From an uncultured Clostridia bacterium (GTDB lineage: Bacteria; Bacillota; Clostridia; Oscillospirales; Acutalibacteraceae), in the NCBI GenBank assembly GCA_937901145.1, contig CALCHE010000128.1:1-10232 (forward strand): DNA of 10,232 bases. Direction: 5' to 3'. The notes below the pieces were generated by a model. The model made no database searches. It was given only the letters and a program-made list of their open reading frames with translations, and was not told where the DNA came from. How positions within the stretch are numbered: the stretch's first letter is position 1; each line of letters opens with the position of its first letter. Of the stretch, positions 1 through 6,076 are shown piece by piece. The position numbers were made by a program, and so were the translations under genes.

Positions 1-382
1 GCAGACGGAGAGGTTGTAGGGACATGGCGTGCCGTGTCCGCAAATCCACCCGCAATCTCACGGTAAACATCGTAGGGGCGACCATCGGTCGCCTTCTAAG
101 TGCAAAGTGCAAAACGGCGTAGAAGGCTTCGGAAAAAAGGCAAGTTATACACCGCCCTTTTCATGGTGTATAATGTAGGGGACGGTGCCCTCGACATCCC
201 AAATGACAAGTAACAATCTTTTGAAATGGTAGGGGCGGATATTATCCGCCAGCTTTTTATCTTAAACACTGCAGTGTTATCGAAGGGGAGCACTGCTCCT
301 CCGTTGAAATAAAAGTTTTTTCGCTCCGCTCAAAATGACAGAGCGGGAACTCCTCCCGACATCCAAATGGCCGGTACCATCT
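1..382. repeat. Mosaic of short intergenic palindromes
   Basis: This non-coding stretch holds a series of small inverted repeats. Three follow a GTAGGG core: GGACATGGC/GCCGTGTCC (20-28/31-39, one G-T pair), GGCGACC/GGTCGCC (77-83/87-93) and GGCGGATA/TATCCGCC (234-241/243-250). A fourth GTAGGGG (175-181) precedes a poorer palindrome. Further perfect inverted repeats are TTATACACC/GGTGTATAA (145-153/165-173), the 14-base palindrome AACACTGCAGTGTT (265-278), GGAGCA/TGCTCC (287-292/294-299) and CGGGA/TCCCG (344-348/354-358). An imperfect direct repeat beginning GACATCC and AAATG occurs at 193-220 and 358-382. I see no credible gene; open frames here are short and made of repeat sequence. These resemble the dispersed extragenic palindromes common in Clostridia, which is a recollection rather than a search result. 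Confidence 0.75.
316..340 (-). repeat. Dispersed extragenic repeat of the 'CHFERSEK' type
   Basis: Read on the minus strand this piece begins TGTCATTTTGAGCGGAGCG and continues into a run of A. Such sequences recur between genes in many bacterial genomes and, when translated by mistake, give the familiar spurious peptide CHFERSEK, which one minus-strand frame yields here. I treat it as a repeat, not a gene. Confidence 0.6.
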
Positions 383-410
383 TACCGTTAACTCAGAATT
401 AACTTTTGCC

Positions 411-439
411 TTGAAAAAAATATCCTTATCTGTTATCAT
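411..439 (+). promoter_or_regulatory. Sigma-A-type promoter of the alpha/beta hydrolase gene
   Basis: TTGAAA (411-416) is followed after 17 bases by TATCAT (434-439), preceded by an extended -10 TG at 431-432. An alternative -10, TATAAT at 439-444, has no -35 at good spacing. The predicted start of transcription lies close to the ribosome binding site, so the leader would be very short. Confidence 0.45.
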
Positions 440-462
440 ATAATCAAAGGAGGAATGAAACT

Positions 463-1383
463 ATGAAAAAAAATATCTCACTTATTCTGTCGGCTCTTAT
501 TGTTTTCACCTTTTCCATCAAAGCCTTTGCTGTACCTGCGGAAGGACCTTTCTCAAACAGCAGATTTTATGACTCGGGTGATTACACTCTCCATTACCGT
601 GTGTTTGAGCCTGATACCGAAGCTGAAAAGCAGATTATGCTCATTCACGGCTTCTGCCTTTCTACCGTATCTCTCGAGGGTGTGGCTGAGGAATACAGGA
701 AAAAGGGTTACAGAACAGTTCTGGTCGACGCTCCTAACTTTGGCTATTCATCCCGAGAAACTAATACCACCCTTCTTCGTTCCCGTGAGGAGCTTATCGG
801 CTCTCTTATGGCTGAACTCGGCGGTAAATGGATAGTAGGCGGACATTCCATGGGCGGCGGTATAGCCATTAATCTTGCCTGTGACTATTCCGAAACGGTG
901 ACGGGTCTGGTACTTTTCGCACCGCAGACCTCAGCTCATACTGAGGGGAGTGTTCAGAATCCCGCGCTTAATATGATGATGCAAACAGTTTATAATACTA
1001 TACTCAGCTTCTGTCTGAAATTTCCGTTCCTTGTGAGACTTTTCGTTTCTATGAGCTTCAGCGATTCCGTTTACGCTAAGGATTATGACCTCAGCCGTGT
1101 GACAGCTCCTCTTTCTCTGCCCGGTACAGGTGCGGGTATTTCCATTATGACCACCCACACCCGAGGTCCTGAATTCAGTAAGCTGAAAGCGCTGGATATT
1201 CCTTGTGTAATTATTACTGCTGAGAACGATAAGGTTGCTATGGCTGATAATCTGAAGGCTATTATCGATAATTCTCCCGCTGACACAGTAGTCTATGAAT
1301 TCGCTGAGGGTGGACATATGATGATGGAATATGCTCCTGCAGAGGTAGCAGCGAAAACCTTCTCCACCGTAGAAAAAGCATAA
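463..1383 (+). CDS. Exported alpha/beta hydrolase
   Basis: A 306-residue serine hydrolase of the alpha/beta-hydrolase fold, probably an esterase or lipase-like enzyme; the substrate cannot be told. Residues 1-23 form a signal peptide (MKKN, a hydrophobic stretch, then AFA before VPAEG), so the enzyme should act outside the membrane. Visible motifs: HGF at 62-64 (oxyanion-hole loop), GHSMGG at 127-132 with nucleophile Ser129, an acidic candidate Asp256 in TAENDK, and His285 in GGHMMMEY, all in the expected order. The region around 155-230 would be the cap. The ATG at 463 follows AAAGGAGG (446-453) by 9 bases. The gene stands alone: promoter upstream, terminator directly after the stop, and the next gene converges on it. 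The fold and triad are well supported; the acid residue is the least certain. Confidence 0.9.
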   Translation: MKKNISLILSALIVFTFSIKAFAVPAEGPFSNSRFYDSGDYTLHYRVFEPDTEAEKQIMLIHGFCLSTVSLEGVAEEYRKKGYRTVLVDAPNFGYSSRETNTTLLRSREELIGSLMAELGGKWIVGGHSMGGGIAINLACDYSETVTGLVLFAPQTSAHTEGSVQNPALNMMMQTVYNTILSFCLKFPFLVRLFVSMSFSDSVYAKDYDLSRVTAPLSLPGTGAGISIMTTHTRGPEFSKLKALDIPCVIITAENDKVAMADNLKAIIDNSPADTVVYEFAEGGHMMMEYAPAEVAAKTFSTVEKA

Positions 1384-1387
1384 AATT

Positions 1388-1425
1388 GGGGATGTAAAAA
1401 AACGAAAGTTTTTTACATCCCTTTT
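1388..1425 (+). terminator. Rho-independent terminator after the hydrolase gene
   Basis: A hairpin starts four bases after the stop codon. GGGATGT plus an A run (1389-1403) pairs with a T run plus ACATCCC (1408-1421) around a GAAA loop, with one unpaired A, and is followed by TTTT (1422-1425). It should end the single-gene hydrolase transcript. Confidence 0.85.
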
Positions 1426-1426
1426 A

Positions 1427-1540
1427 GGAGCTCGGAAAAAATGCGCAGAATGAACAAACCGAGCCAAAATAAAGCGTTCAGCTTTATTTTGGTTTACCCG
1501 ACGGCGTACAAAGGTACTCCGAGGGCGAGGTTTGTTTATA
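1427..1540. repeat. Nested inverted-repeat element with three-way-junction potential
   Basis: An outer pair, AACAAACC (1453-1460) and GGTTTGTT (1529-1536), encloses two hairpins. The first is a perfect 12 bp stem (1464-1475/1481-1492) with loop GTTCA. The second is CGGCGTAC/GTACTCCG (1502-1509/1514-1521), with one mismatch and loop AAAG. GCTCGG (1430-1435) can also pair with CCGAGC (1459-1464) as an alternative. No frame here looks coding and no T-run follows on either strand, so it is not a plain terminator. It could be a small mobile palindromic element or a structured RNA; I cannot tell which. Confidence 0.55.
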
Positions 1541-1594
1541 GCATAAAACACAAAAATATTGTTTTTGTCTGCTTTTTATGATTTTTATAGTTTT

Positions 1595-1635
1595 TAAGGG
1601 TTTCTTTGGTAATTCAAAACCGAAAGAAACCCTTT
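1595..1635. other. Hairpin downstream of the convergent gene pair
   Basis: AAGGGTTTCTTT (1596-1607) pairs with AAAGAAACCCTT (1623-1634), extended by GGT/ACC with an unpaired G. It lies about 50 bases past the stop of the large minus-strand gene, where a terminator is expected, but the minus-strand side is followed by TTAAAAAC rather than a clean U-run. Termination or mRNA 3'-end protection are both possible. Confidence 0.45.
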
Positions 1636-1683
1636 ATTAATCTTGTTTTATGCGATCTGCACTTTTTTTACAGCACCGTTTTT

Positions 1684-4182
1684 TTACTTTCTTGCCTTAA
1701 TCTGACTTATCACGATATGTCCGATACCTCTTATACCTTTTCTGATGTATTGCCCGAGGTTTTTATTGAAGCCTGTCATAACGGGATTTTTAAGGTCTGC
1801 TTCACTTTTTCCGTCAGCCTTGCCTTCTCTTACGCTGATATTATCTCTGTTAAAGGCGGCGACGGGTGCGCTGTCGGGTGCGGTGATGAGAGATCCGTCA
1901 GCAAAGGCGCATATATTGTTTCTCTCGCTGTTTCCGAGATCGTCTGCTGACAGGGGATAAAGACCGAAAAGTGCAGTTTCACTGCTTCCGTTGTAGGAGG
2001 GAGCTATGCTTTTTCCTTGAGCTGCCACCAGAGTGTAGGCATCGAGAACCTGTCCCTTTGCGCGGCTCCAGTGGTTTCTCTGTTTGCCGTAATAGGTGCC
2101 GAAGGGATTCATTCTGACGGTTTTATCCTTTTCCAGTCTCATGGGGCAGTGAGCCATGGAAGACAGCACCTGACGTGCATTTGCCACGATAAGGCCTCCC
2201 TTTTCATCATAAAGACCTACGAATCCGCCTGTAAGCTGATGATTGAAGGAGTCAAGAGAAGTATTCTTCGGATCGCTTTCGGGGAAGGACTGAGTTCTGA
2301 AAGAGGAAATATCATCCATAAAGTTTCTTTTGATAACGGAAATGTCACCGTCGAGACAGGGGGTAAGCTGGAAGGGTGCTGTCTCTGTCCATTTCATATC
2401 GGTGAATCTGCCCAGGGAGGAGTTTTCCGTGGAAATGGAGGTGGTTTCAGCGGTGTAAGGGTAGTTAACGGTAGTTCTGACGAAAATACCGTCGGAGAAA
2501 TCTGTCGTGAAAAAGTCGAAGGTAAAGCTGCCGTCCTTTATTTCATCGGGCAGATGAATGTCACCCTCTACGCGTATTCCTTTGCCTTCACCTGCCATAG
2601 GAAGGGCGGAAGCCTTTCTGTAGCTGAAGAAATATTTACTGTCACCGTAGGTGATAAAGGAGTTAAGGAAATCTTTTCTGCCGATAACTCTGCCGTCAGT
2701 GATTACCTTTTCTACAGTACCCTTTGAGGTGAAGTCGATTTTCATACGCTGTGTCTCCAGAGTATAGGTAAGCTCTCTTTTGTCAGCTTTTTCGTCGAAG
2801 GTGACCTCGATTTCGTAGCTGTCCTTCACATCAGCGAATTTCATCATAATGAAAGCAGAAGTGCATTCGTCATCTGTGGCGACTGCTGTGAAACCTTCGA
2901 GTCCCTCAGCTTTTACGGTAAGGGTGGAAATATCATCGATGTTTTCTTTGATTTCCACCTGAACACTCTGAAGTGAGGTGCCGTTAATATTATGTACGGT
3001 GATTTTCTCTGTCTTCGGCATAGCGGAAAGCTCTTTTTCCGTTACTCTGTCACCGTATTCGAGAGCGGTTTTTTCTCTCTGAATATTCAGCACAGGTGTG
3101 GCAAGACCGAAATGTGTGGTGGAAAGAAGCAGTATACGGTCATCAAAGGATGGAGAAAGGCTGTCTTTTTCGCTTGTTATCTTTGACATCATTCTGGCTC
3201 TTTCGAGACGTGTCCATATTTTTCGGTTAAAAGGCTTTTCTGACCAGGAGGCATAGCCTGTGAAATTTCCGTCGGCCGTGTCGTGGGTAAATTCTATTTC
3301 ACCGGCAGAGCCGTGATTTTTAAGGTAGCCGCCCGGTGTGTCGAAAACTATGTAGGGCAGGTCAGCTATTTCCGTGACGAGTCCGTGAATACCGTCCGTA
3401 TTTGCCAGCTTACCTGTAAGCGGTCCTAAATCCATCGTTTCCCAGAAAATTGCATCTGCATCCATATTGATGAAAATGAAAAGGTCGCGGTTTATTTCTC
3501 CGCTTTCCTGTTTTCTTCTCAGATCCTTTACCCAGGCACGCAGACATCCTGCATCGCACACGTCGGAGTTGCTGTAGGTGGGGATTATGGTCATACTTTC
3601 ACCCTTATAGGTGTAGGTGAGGGGATTGAAGCCGAGCTCATCGGGAAGCTTCGGTATTATAGTGCGGAAGGCATCGAAGGGAACAGCACTGTAGTAAAGA
3701 CAGAGCGCCTTTACACCTAACTTATTGTAAAGACTCACCTGGGAGGGAGTGAACATAACCTCCTGAGGACGGACGATTTTTTCACATTCACCGAATATAT
3801 CCTGAAGTCCACTTCCGTTTTTATTGGTTACGGCTAAATTGATGCTTTCGCAGAATTCATCCTCCGTCATAGCAGAAAGAGCACCGTTATTGTAGCCCAT
3901 GATGATGTTTTCATCACCGTATTTTTTTACTCTTTCCTTCATCTTTTCGATGATGTCGGGAGCGTATTCGGGCAGTATTTTCTGCAGTGAGAAAAAGTTT
4001 TCCGTATCCCATGTGCCTTTGACAGGTATACCTTTTTCGTTAAGCTCTGTCAGAACGTCCAGAATTTTTCTGATGATTCTGATGTCGGAGCCGAAGCCTA
4101 AGTTATCATTGGTATCTCCGCGGTAGGAGTGGTAGCAGTTTACGTGAAAGCCGTAAGCCACGTGGATTCTGTTTTCTTTCAT
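1684..4182 (-). CDS. Large cytoplasmic glycoside hydrolase-like protein (GH57/GH38 superfamily)
   Basis: An 832-residue protein without signal peptide or membrane segments. The N-terminal third resembles the (beta/alpha)7 barrel shared by GH57, GH38 and polysaccharide deacetylases. It has an opening strand with clustered His (GFHVNCYHSYRGD, 11-23), GTWDTENF at 56-63, a segment like the GH57 barrel (FTPSQVSLYNKLGVKAL, 144-160) and an acidic INMDADAIFWE at 238-248. A helical stretch follows at about 315-365 (LLLSTTHFGLATP, 351-363). The rest, from about 390, is beta-rich, like the C-terminal sandwich domains of GH38 enzymes. The canonical GH38 HxD zinc motif is not seen, so catalysis and substrate are open. 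ATG at 4182 follows GGAGG by 5 bases and has a strong promoter. It is a single-gene unit, probably acting on imported oligosaccharide together with the GH43-type enzyme nearby. The coding call is very sure, the family only moderately so. Confidence 0.8.
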   Translation of the reverse strand: MKENRIHVAYGFHVNCYHSYRGDTNDNLGFGSDIRIIRKILDVLTELNEKGIPVKGTWDTENFFSLQKILPEYAPDIIEKMKERVKKYGDENIIMGYNNGALSAMTEDEFCESINLAVTNKNGSGLQDIFGECEKIVRPQEVMFTPSQVSLYNKLGVKALCLYYSAVPFDAFRTIIPKLPDELGFNPLTYTYKGESMTIIPTYSNSDVCDAGCLRAWVKDLRRKQESGEINRDLFIFINMDADAIFWETMDLGPLTGKLANTDGIHGLVTEIADLPYIVFDTPGGYLKNHGSAGEIEFTHDTADGNFTGYASWSEKPFNRKIWTRLERARMMSKITSEKDSLSPSFDDRILLLSTTHFGLATPVLNIQREKTALEYGDRVTEKELSAMPKTEKITVHNINGTSLQSVQVEIKENIDDISTLTVKAEGLEGFTAVATDDECTSAFIMMKFADVKDSYEIEVTFDEKADKRELTYTLETQRMKIDFTSKGTVEKVITDGRVIGRKDFLNSFITYGDSKYFFSYRKASALPMAGEGKGIRVEGDIHLPDEIKDGSFTFDFFTTDFSDGIFVRTTVNYPYTAETTSISTENSSLGRFTDMKWTETAPFQLTPCLDGDISVIKRNFMDDISSFRTQSFPESDPKNTSLDSFNHQLTGGFVGLYDEKGGLIVANARQVLSSMAHCPMRLEKDKTVRMNPFGTYYGKQRNHWSRAKGQVLDAYTLVAAQGKSIAPSYNGSSETALFGLYPLSADDLGNSERNNICAFADGSLITAPDSAPVAAFNRDNISVREGKADGKSEADLKNPVMTGFNKNLGQYIRKGIRGIGHIVISQIKARK

Positions 4183-4187
4183 ATTTG

Positions 4188-4192
4188 CCTCC
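4188..4192 (-). promoter_or_regulatory. Ribosome binding site of the 832-residue protein
   Basis: GGAGG on the minus strand lies 5 bases before the ATG at 4182. It supports this start over the longer upstream frame that runs into the repeat element. Confidence 0.7.
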
Positions 4193-4213
4193 GAAAAATA
4201 TTATCTTTTTATA

Positions 4214-4242
4214 ATTATACCATAAGGCGTTTATTCTTTCAA
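4214..4242 (-). promoter_or_regulatory. Strong sigma-A promoter of the GH57/GH38-like gene
   Basis: On the minus strand TTGAAA (4242-4237) is followed by a 17-base spacer and a perfect TATAAT (4219-4214). Transcription would start near 4207, about 25 bases before the ATG. The inverted-repeat element at 4251 begins only 8 bp upstream of the -35 box. Confidence 0.75.
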
Positions 4243-4250
4243 TAAAAAAA

Positions 4251-4553
4251 GCTGACACCTTGTACGCCGCCACCCCATAAGGCAGTATTTCTTTAAAACG
4301 TGAAATAACATCACAATAATGCTTTGAAAAACACCGATATGCGTCAGCATTATCGGTGTTTTTCGCCTTTTCTTGTAAAGCTATTTCGCATTTTAAAGTG
4401 CTTCGCAGTTTCGTAAGAACTGAAAAATTCTTGTATCGAAGCCACAAAACGAAGTAAGGTTGCCGCCTTGCGAGGCTATTGGCAATGATACGGGGATTTT
4501 TGTTCGAGAAACAAATACTGCCTTATGGGGTGGCGGCGTAAGAAAGTGTCAGC
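4251..4553. mobile_element. MITE-like element with about 40 bp terminal inverted repeats
   Basis: The left end (4251-4290) and right end (4513-4553) are inverted copies over 40-41 bases, differing only in a short patch next to the outer GCTGACAC. The shared inner block is ACGCCGCCACCCCATAAGG followed by CAGTATTT. The 303 bp unit encodes no transposase; the minus-strand frame that crosses it (4106-4447) runs into the neighbouring gene out of phase and looks spurious. No clear target-site duplication is visible: the flanks are A-rich on the left and ATTATGTATT on the right. The transposase family cannot be assigned. A two-way terminator-like hairpin lies inside. This non-coding element fills most of the gap between the two minus-strand genes. 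Confidence 0.8.
4327..4363. terminator. Two-way terminator hairpin inside the MITE-like element
   Basis: AAAAACACCGAT (4327-4338) pairs with ATCGGTGTTTTT (4352-4363), and ATGC/GCAT (4339-4342/4347-4350) extends the stem around loop GTCA with one unpaired T. Each strand ends its stem in a run of five T, as in a bidirectional rho-independent terminator. It is the best terminator visible downstream of the Thr-rich protein gene, about 200 bases past that stop codon. Confidence 0.65.
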
Positions 4554-4561
4554 ATTATGTA

Positions 4562-4951
4562 TTAAAGAGAAGAGAGAAATGAGATTACTGCATCGATAAC
4601 CGTTTTAATGAGTTCGAGAACAGTAAGTGCGATCTTAACGAGACAGCAGGGCTCGTCTTTCGTAGTTTCCTCTGTGGGTGCTTCCGTAGTTTCGGTAGTA
4701 GGCTCAGCGGTTGATTCGGTGGTAGGCTCTGTAGTGGGTATTGTGGTAGGTGTTGCAGTAGTGGGAGCCTCGGTTACTGGTGCCTGTGTAGTGGGAACTG
4801 TAGTAGCTGCAGTGGTGCTTTCTGTAGTTTGTTCGACTACCGGTGCGAGTGCTTTTATTTCAGCGGAAAGAGCACCTAAAATAAATCCGCTTGTGAAAAG
4901 AAGTACTACTGTGATAACTATTATAATTGTTTTTTTGACGATTTTATCCAT
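4562..4951 (-). CDS. Small membrane-anchored or secreted Thr-rich linker protein
   Basis: A 129-residue protein of unknown function with three parts. Residues 1-30 are a basic start (MDKIVKK) and a long hydrophobic stretch ending ALSA, either a signal peptide or a membrane anchor. Residues 42-97 are low complexity, with 26 Thr among 56 residues plus Pro, Ala and Glu in PTT, APT and EPTTE units, like a flexible extracellular linker that could be O-glycosylated. Residues 98-129 start with KDEPCC and end in a hydrophobic or amphipathic helix (LVKIALTVLELIKTVIDAV onward). No known domain follows the linker, which is odd because such linkers usually join domains. ATG at 4951 follows AAGGAG, and a good promoter lies upstream. 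The frame on the opposite strand is Val/Ser rich only because it mirrors Thr codons. It is probably real; its role is not inferable. Confidence 0.75.
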   Translation of the reverse strand: MDKIVKKTIIIVITVVLLFTSGFILGALSAEIKALAPVVEQTTESTTAATTVPTTQAPVTEAPTTATPTTIPTTEPTTESTAEPTTETTEAPTEETTKDEPCCLVKIALTVLELIKTVIDAVISFLSSL

Positions 4952-5002
4952 CTTTAACCTCTCCTTGATATTAAACTTAAATTATTGTTTATCATACTGA
5001 TT

Positions 5003-5031
5003 ATTCTATCACACTTATTTCATAAGGTCAA
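5003..5031 (-). promoter_or_regulatory. Promoter of the Thr-rich protein gene
   Basis: On the minus strand TTGACC (5031-5026), a 17-base spacer and TAGAAT (5008-5003), with an extended -10 TG just before. The predicted start is near 4996, leaving a leader of about 45 bases. This well-formed promoter strengthens the case that the small gene is expressed. Confidence 0.65.
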
Positions 5032-5105
5032 TTGTCATTTTTACTTATTTGTCTTTTTGAGATATTATTTTTTTGTACTGTATAACATTTAAACGATTTT
5101 AATTA

Positions 5106-5135
5106 TTTACAGTATTGAATTTATAGCTGTAATAT
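5106..5135 (+). promoter_or_regulatory. Possible promoter of the GH43-HAD operon
   Basis: TTTACA (5106-5111), an 18-base spacer and TAATAT (5130-5135). An overlapping alternative is TTGAAT (5115-5120) with TAATAA (5137-5142) at 16 bases. The region is very AT rich, so chance matches are likely. The rest of the divergent gap 4952-5170 shows nothing else I can name. Confidence 0.35.
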
Positions 5136-5170
5136 GTAATAATAGACCTATAGCTTTCGGAGGTAATACA

Positions 5171-6064
5171 ATGACAGGTTATTTGTTCTGCTATTTTACG
5201 GGTAACAGACCCGAGGAGGAAAGAGTACATTTCGCACTTTCACGTGACGGATATAATTTCAAAGCACTTAACGGAAACAGAGAAATATTTCTTCAGACCA
5301 ATGGTAAAAAATGTTGCCGTGACCCATTTATTTTCCGCGGTGAGGACGGAGTATTCCATATAATTGCCACGGATATGCGCTCTGAAGACGGCTGGGCAAA
5401 TAACAACTCTATGGTTGTGTGGGACAGCGCTGATCTTTTGGAGTGGAAAAACGAGAGAATAATCGATTTTTCTGCTTTCGAAAGCACGAAGAATGCAATC
5501 AGAGTATGGGCACCTCAGGTTATTTTTGACAGAGAAAAGGGAGAGTATATGATTTATTGGACTCACCTTAATGAGGGTTCCTCTCTTGATACTATAATAT
5601 GGTACGCTTACAGTAAGGATCTGGCTTCTCTTACTACTGAACCGCAGATTCTTTATCAGCCGAAAAGCGGACTTTGTGCTATCGATGCAGATATCACCGA
5701 AAAAGACGGCAGATATTATCTTTACACCGCTGACGGTAAAAAGGACGGTATCTGCTACTGTGTGGCAGACAAACCCTCAGGACCTTATTATGAGCCTGAG
5801 GATAACAAGGTTTCTGTGGCAGACACAGCTTTGGAGGGTAACTGCCTTTATAAGCTTATCGGTAGCGAAAAATATATTATGATAGCCGATCAGTTCAAAT
5901 CAGGAGGCTATTTTATGCAGGAGACAGAGGATATGATAAGCTTTACCGCCGTACCTGAGGGAAGATTTTCCCTCGATCATCTGCGCCCACGTCACGGCTC
6001 GGTGATGCATATAACAGAAAAAGAGTACTCTGAACTTGTTGAAAGGTTCGGCATCGAAGAATAA
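5171..6064 (+). CDS. GH43-type glycosidase, cytoplasmic
   Basis: A 297-residue protein of the glycoside hydrolase family 43 type, a five-bladed beta-propeller whose known members act on arabinose- or xylose-containing glycans. Motifs in order: FALSRDGYNF (21-30), RDPFIF (50-55, candidate general-base Asp51), VWAPQVIFD (112-120), IDADI (171-175, candidate pKa-modulating Asp), LEGNCLYK (221-228, candidate acid Glu222) and RPRHGSV (272-278, His275). This spacing fits a single catalytic domain with no accessory module. No signal peptide is present, so it should act on imported oligosaccharides. ATG at 5171 follows GGAGG (5159-5163) by 7 bases. The stop codon overlaps the ribosome binding site of the HAD gene, making a two-gene operon. 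Family confidence is good; substrate (arabinoside, xyloside or other) is unknown. Confidence 0.85.
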   Translation: MTGYLFCYFTGNRPEEERVHFALSRDGYNFKALNGNREIFLQTNGKKCCRDPFIFRGEDGVFHIIATDMRSEDGWANNNSMVVWDSADLLEWKNERIIDFSAFESTKNAIRVWAPQVIFDREKGEYMIYWTHLNEGSSLDTIIWYAYSKDLASLTTEPQILYQPKSGLCAIDADITEKDGRYYLYTADGKKDGICYCVADKPSGPYYEPEDNKVSVADTALEGNCLYKLIGSEKYIMIADQFKSGGYFMQETEDMISFTAVPEGRFSLDHLRPRHGSVMHITEKEYSELVERFGIEE

Positions 6065-6067
6065 AGG
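6063..6067 (+). promoter_or_regulatory. Ribosome binding site that sets the HAD start
   Basis: AAAGG overlaps the TAA of the GH43-type gene (6062-6064) and lies 9 bases before the ATG at 6077. An earlier ATG at 6068 sits directly on this site and so has no room for it. This points to the shorter start and to translational coupling. Confidence 0.6.
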
Positions 6068-6076
6068 ATGATTGAT

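Noticed and set aside
71..250. Regular-looking repeats considered as a CRISPR array
   Set aside because: The GTAGGG units are only a few bases long, unevenly spaced, and their following sequences are themselves palindromic; there are no uniform spacers and no cas genes.
931..1551. Minus-strand open frame of 206 codons opposite the hydrolase gene
   Set aside because: It lies antisense to a well supported gene, runs through its terminator and the repeat element, and has no ribosome binding site or recognisable motif.
2017..2727. Plus-strand open frame of 236 codons inside the large minus-strand gene
   Set aside because: It is a mirror of the coding strand, with irregular composition and no family motif; the minus-strand protein is continuous across it.
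4106..4447. Minus-strand open frame across the left part of the MITE-like element
   Set aside because: It overlaps the start of the large gene out of phase, covers its promoter and part of the terminal repeat, and has no ribosome binding site. It is translated repeat sequence.
4608..5000. Plus-strand Val/Ser-rich frame that looks like a membrane protein
   Set aside because: Its composition is the antisense image of Thr codons in the minus-strand linker; that strand has the promoter and ribosome binding site.
4952..5170. Divergent gap examined for a riboswitch or operator
   Set aside because: It is AT rich and shows promoters but no conserved aptamer-like stems or clear dyad operator.
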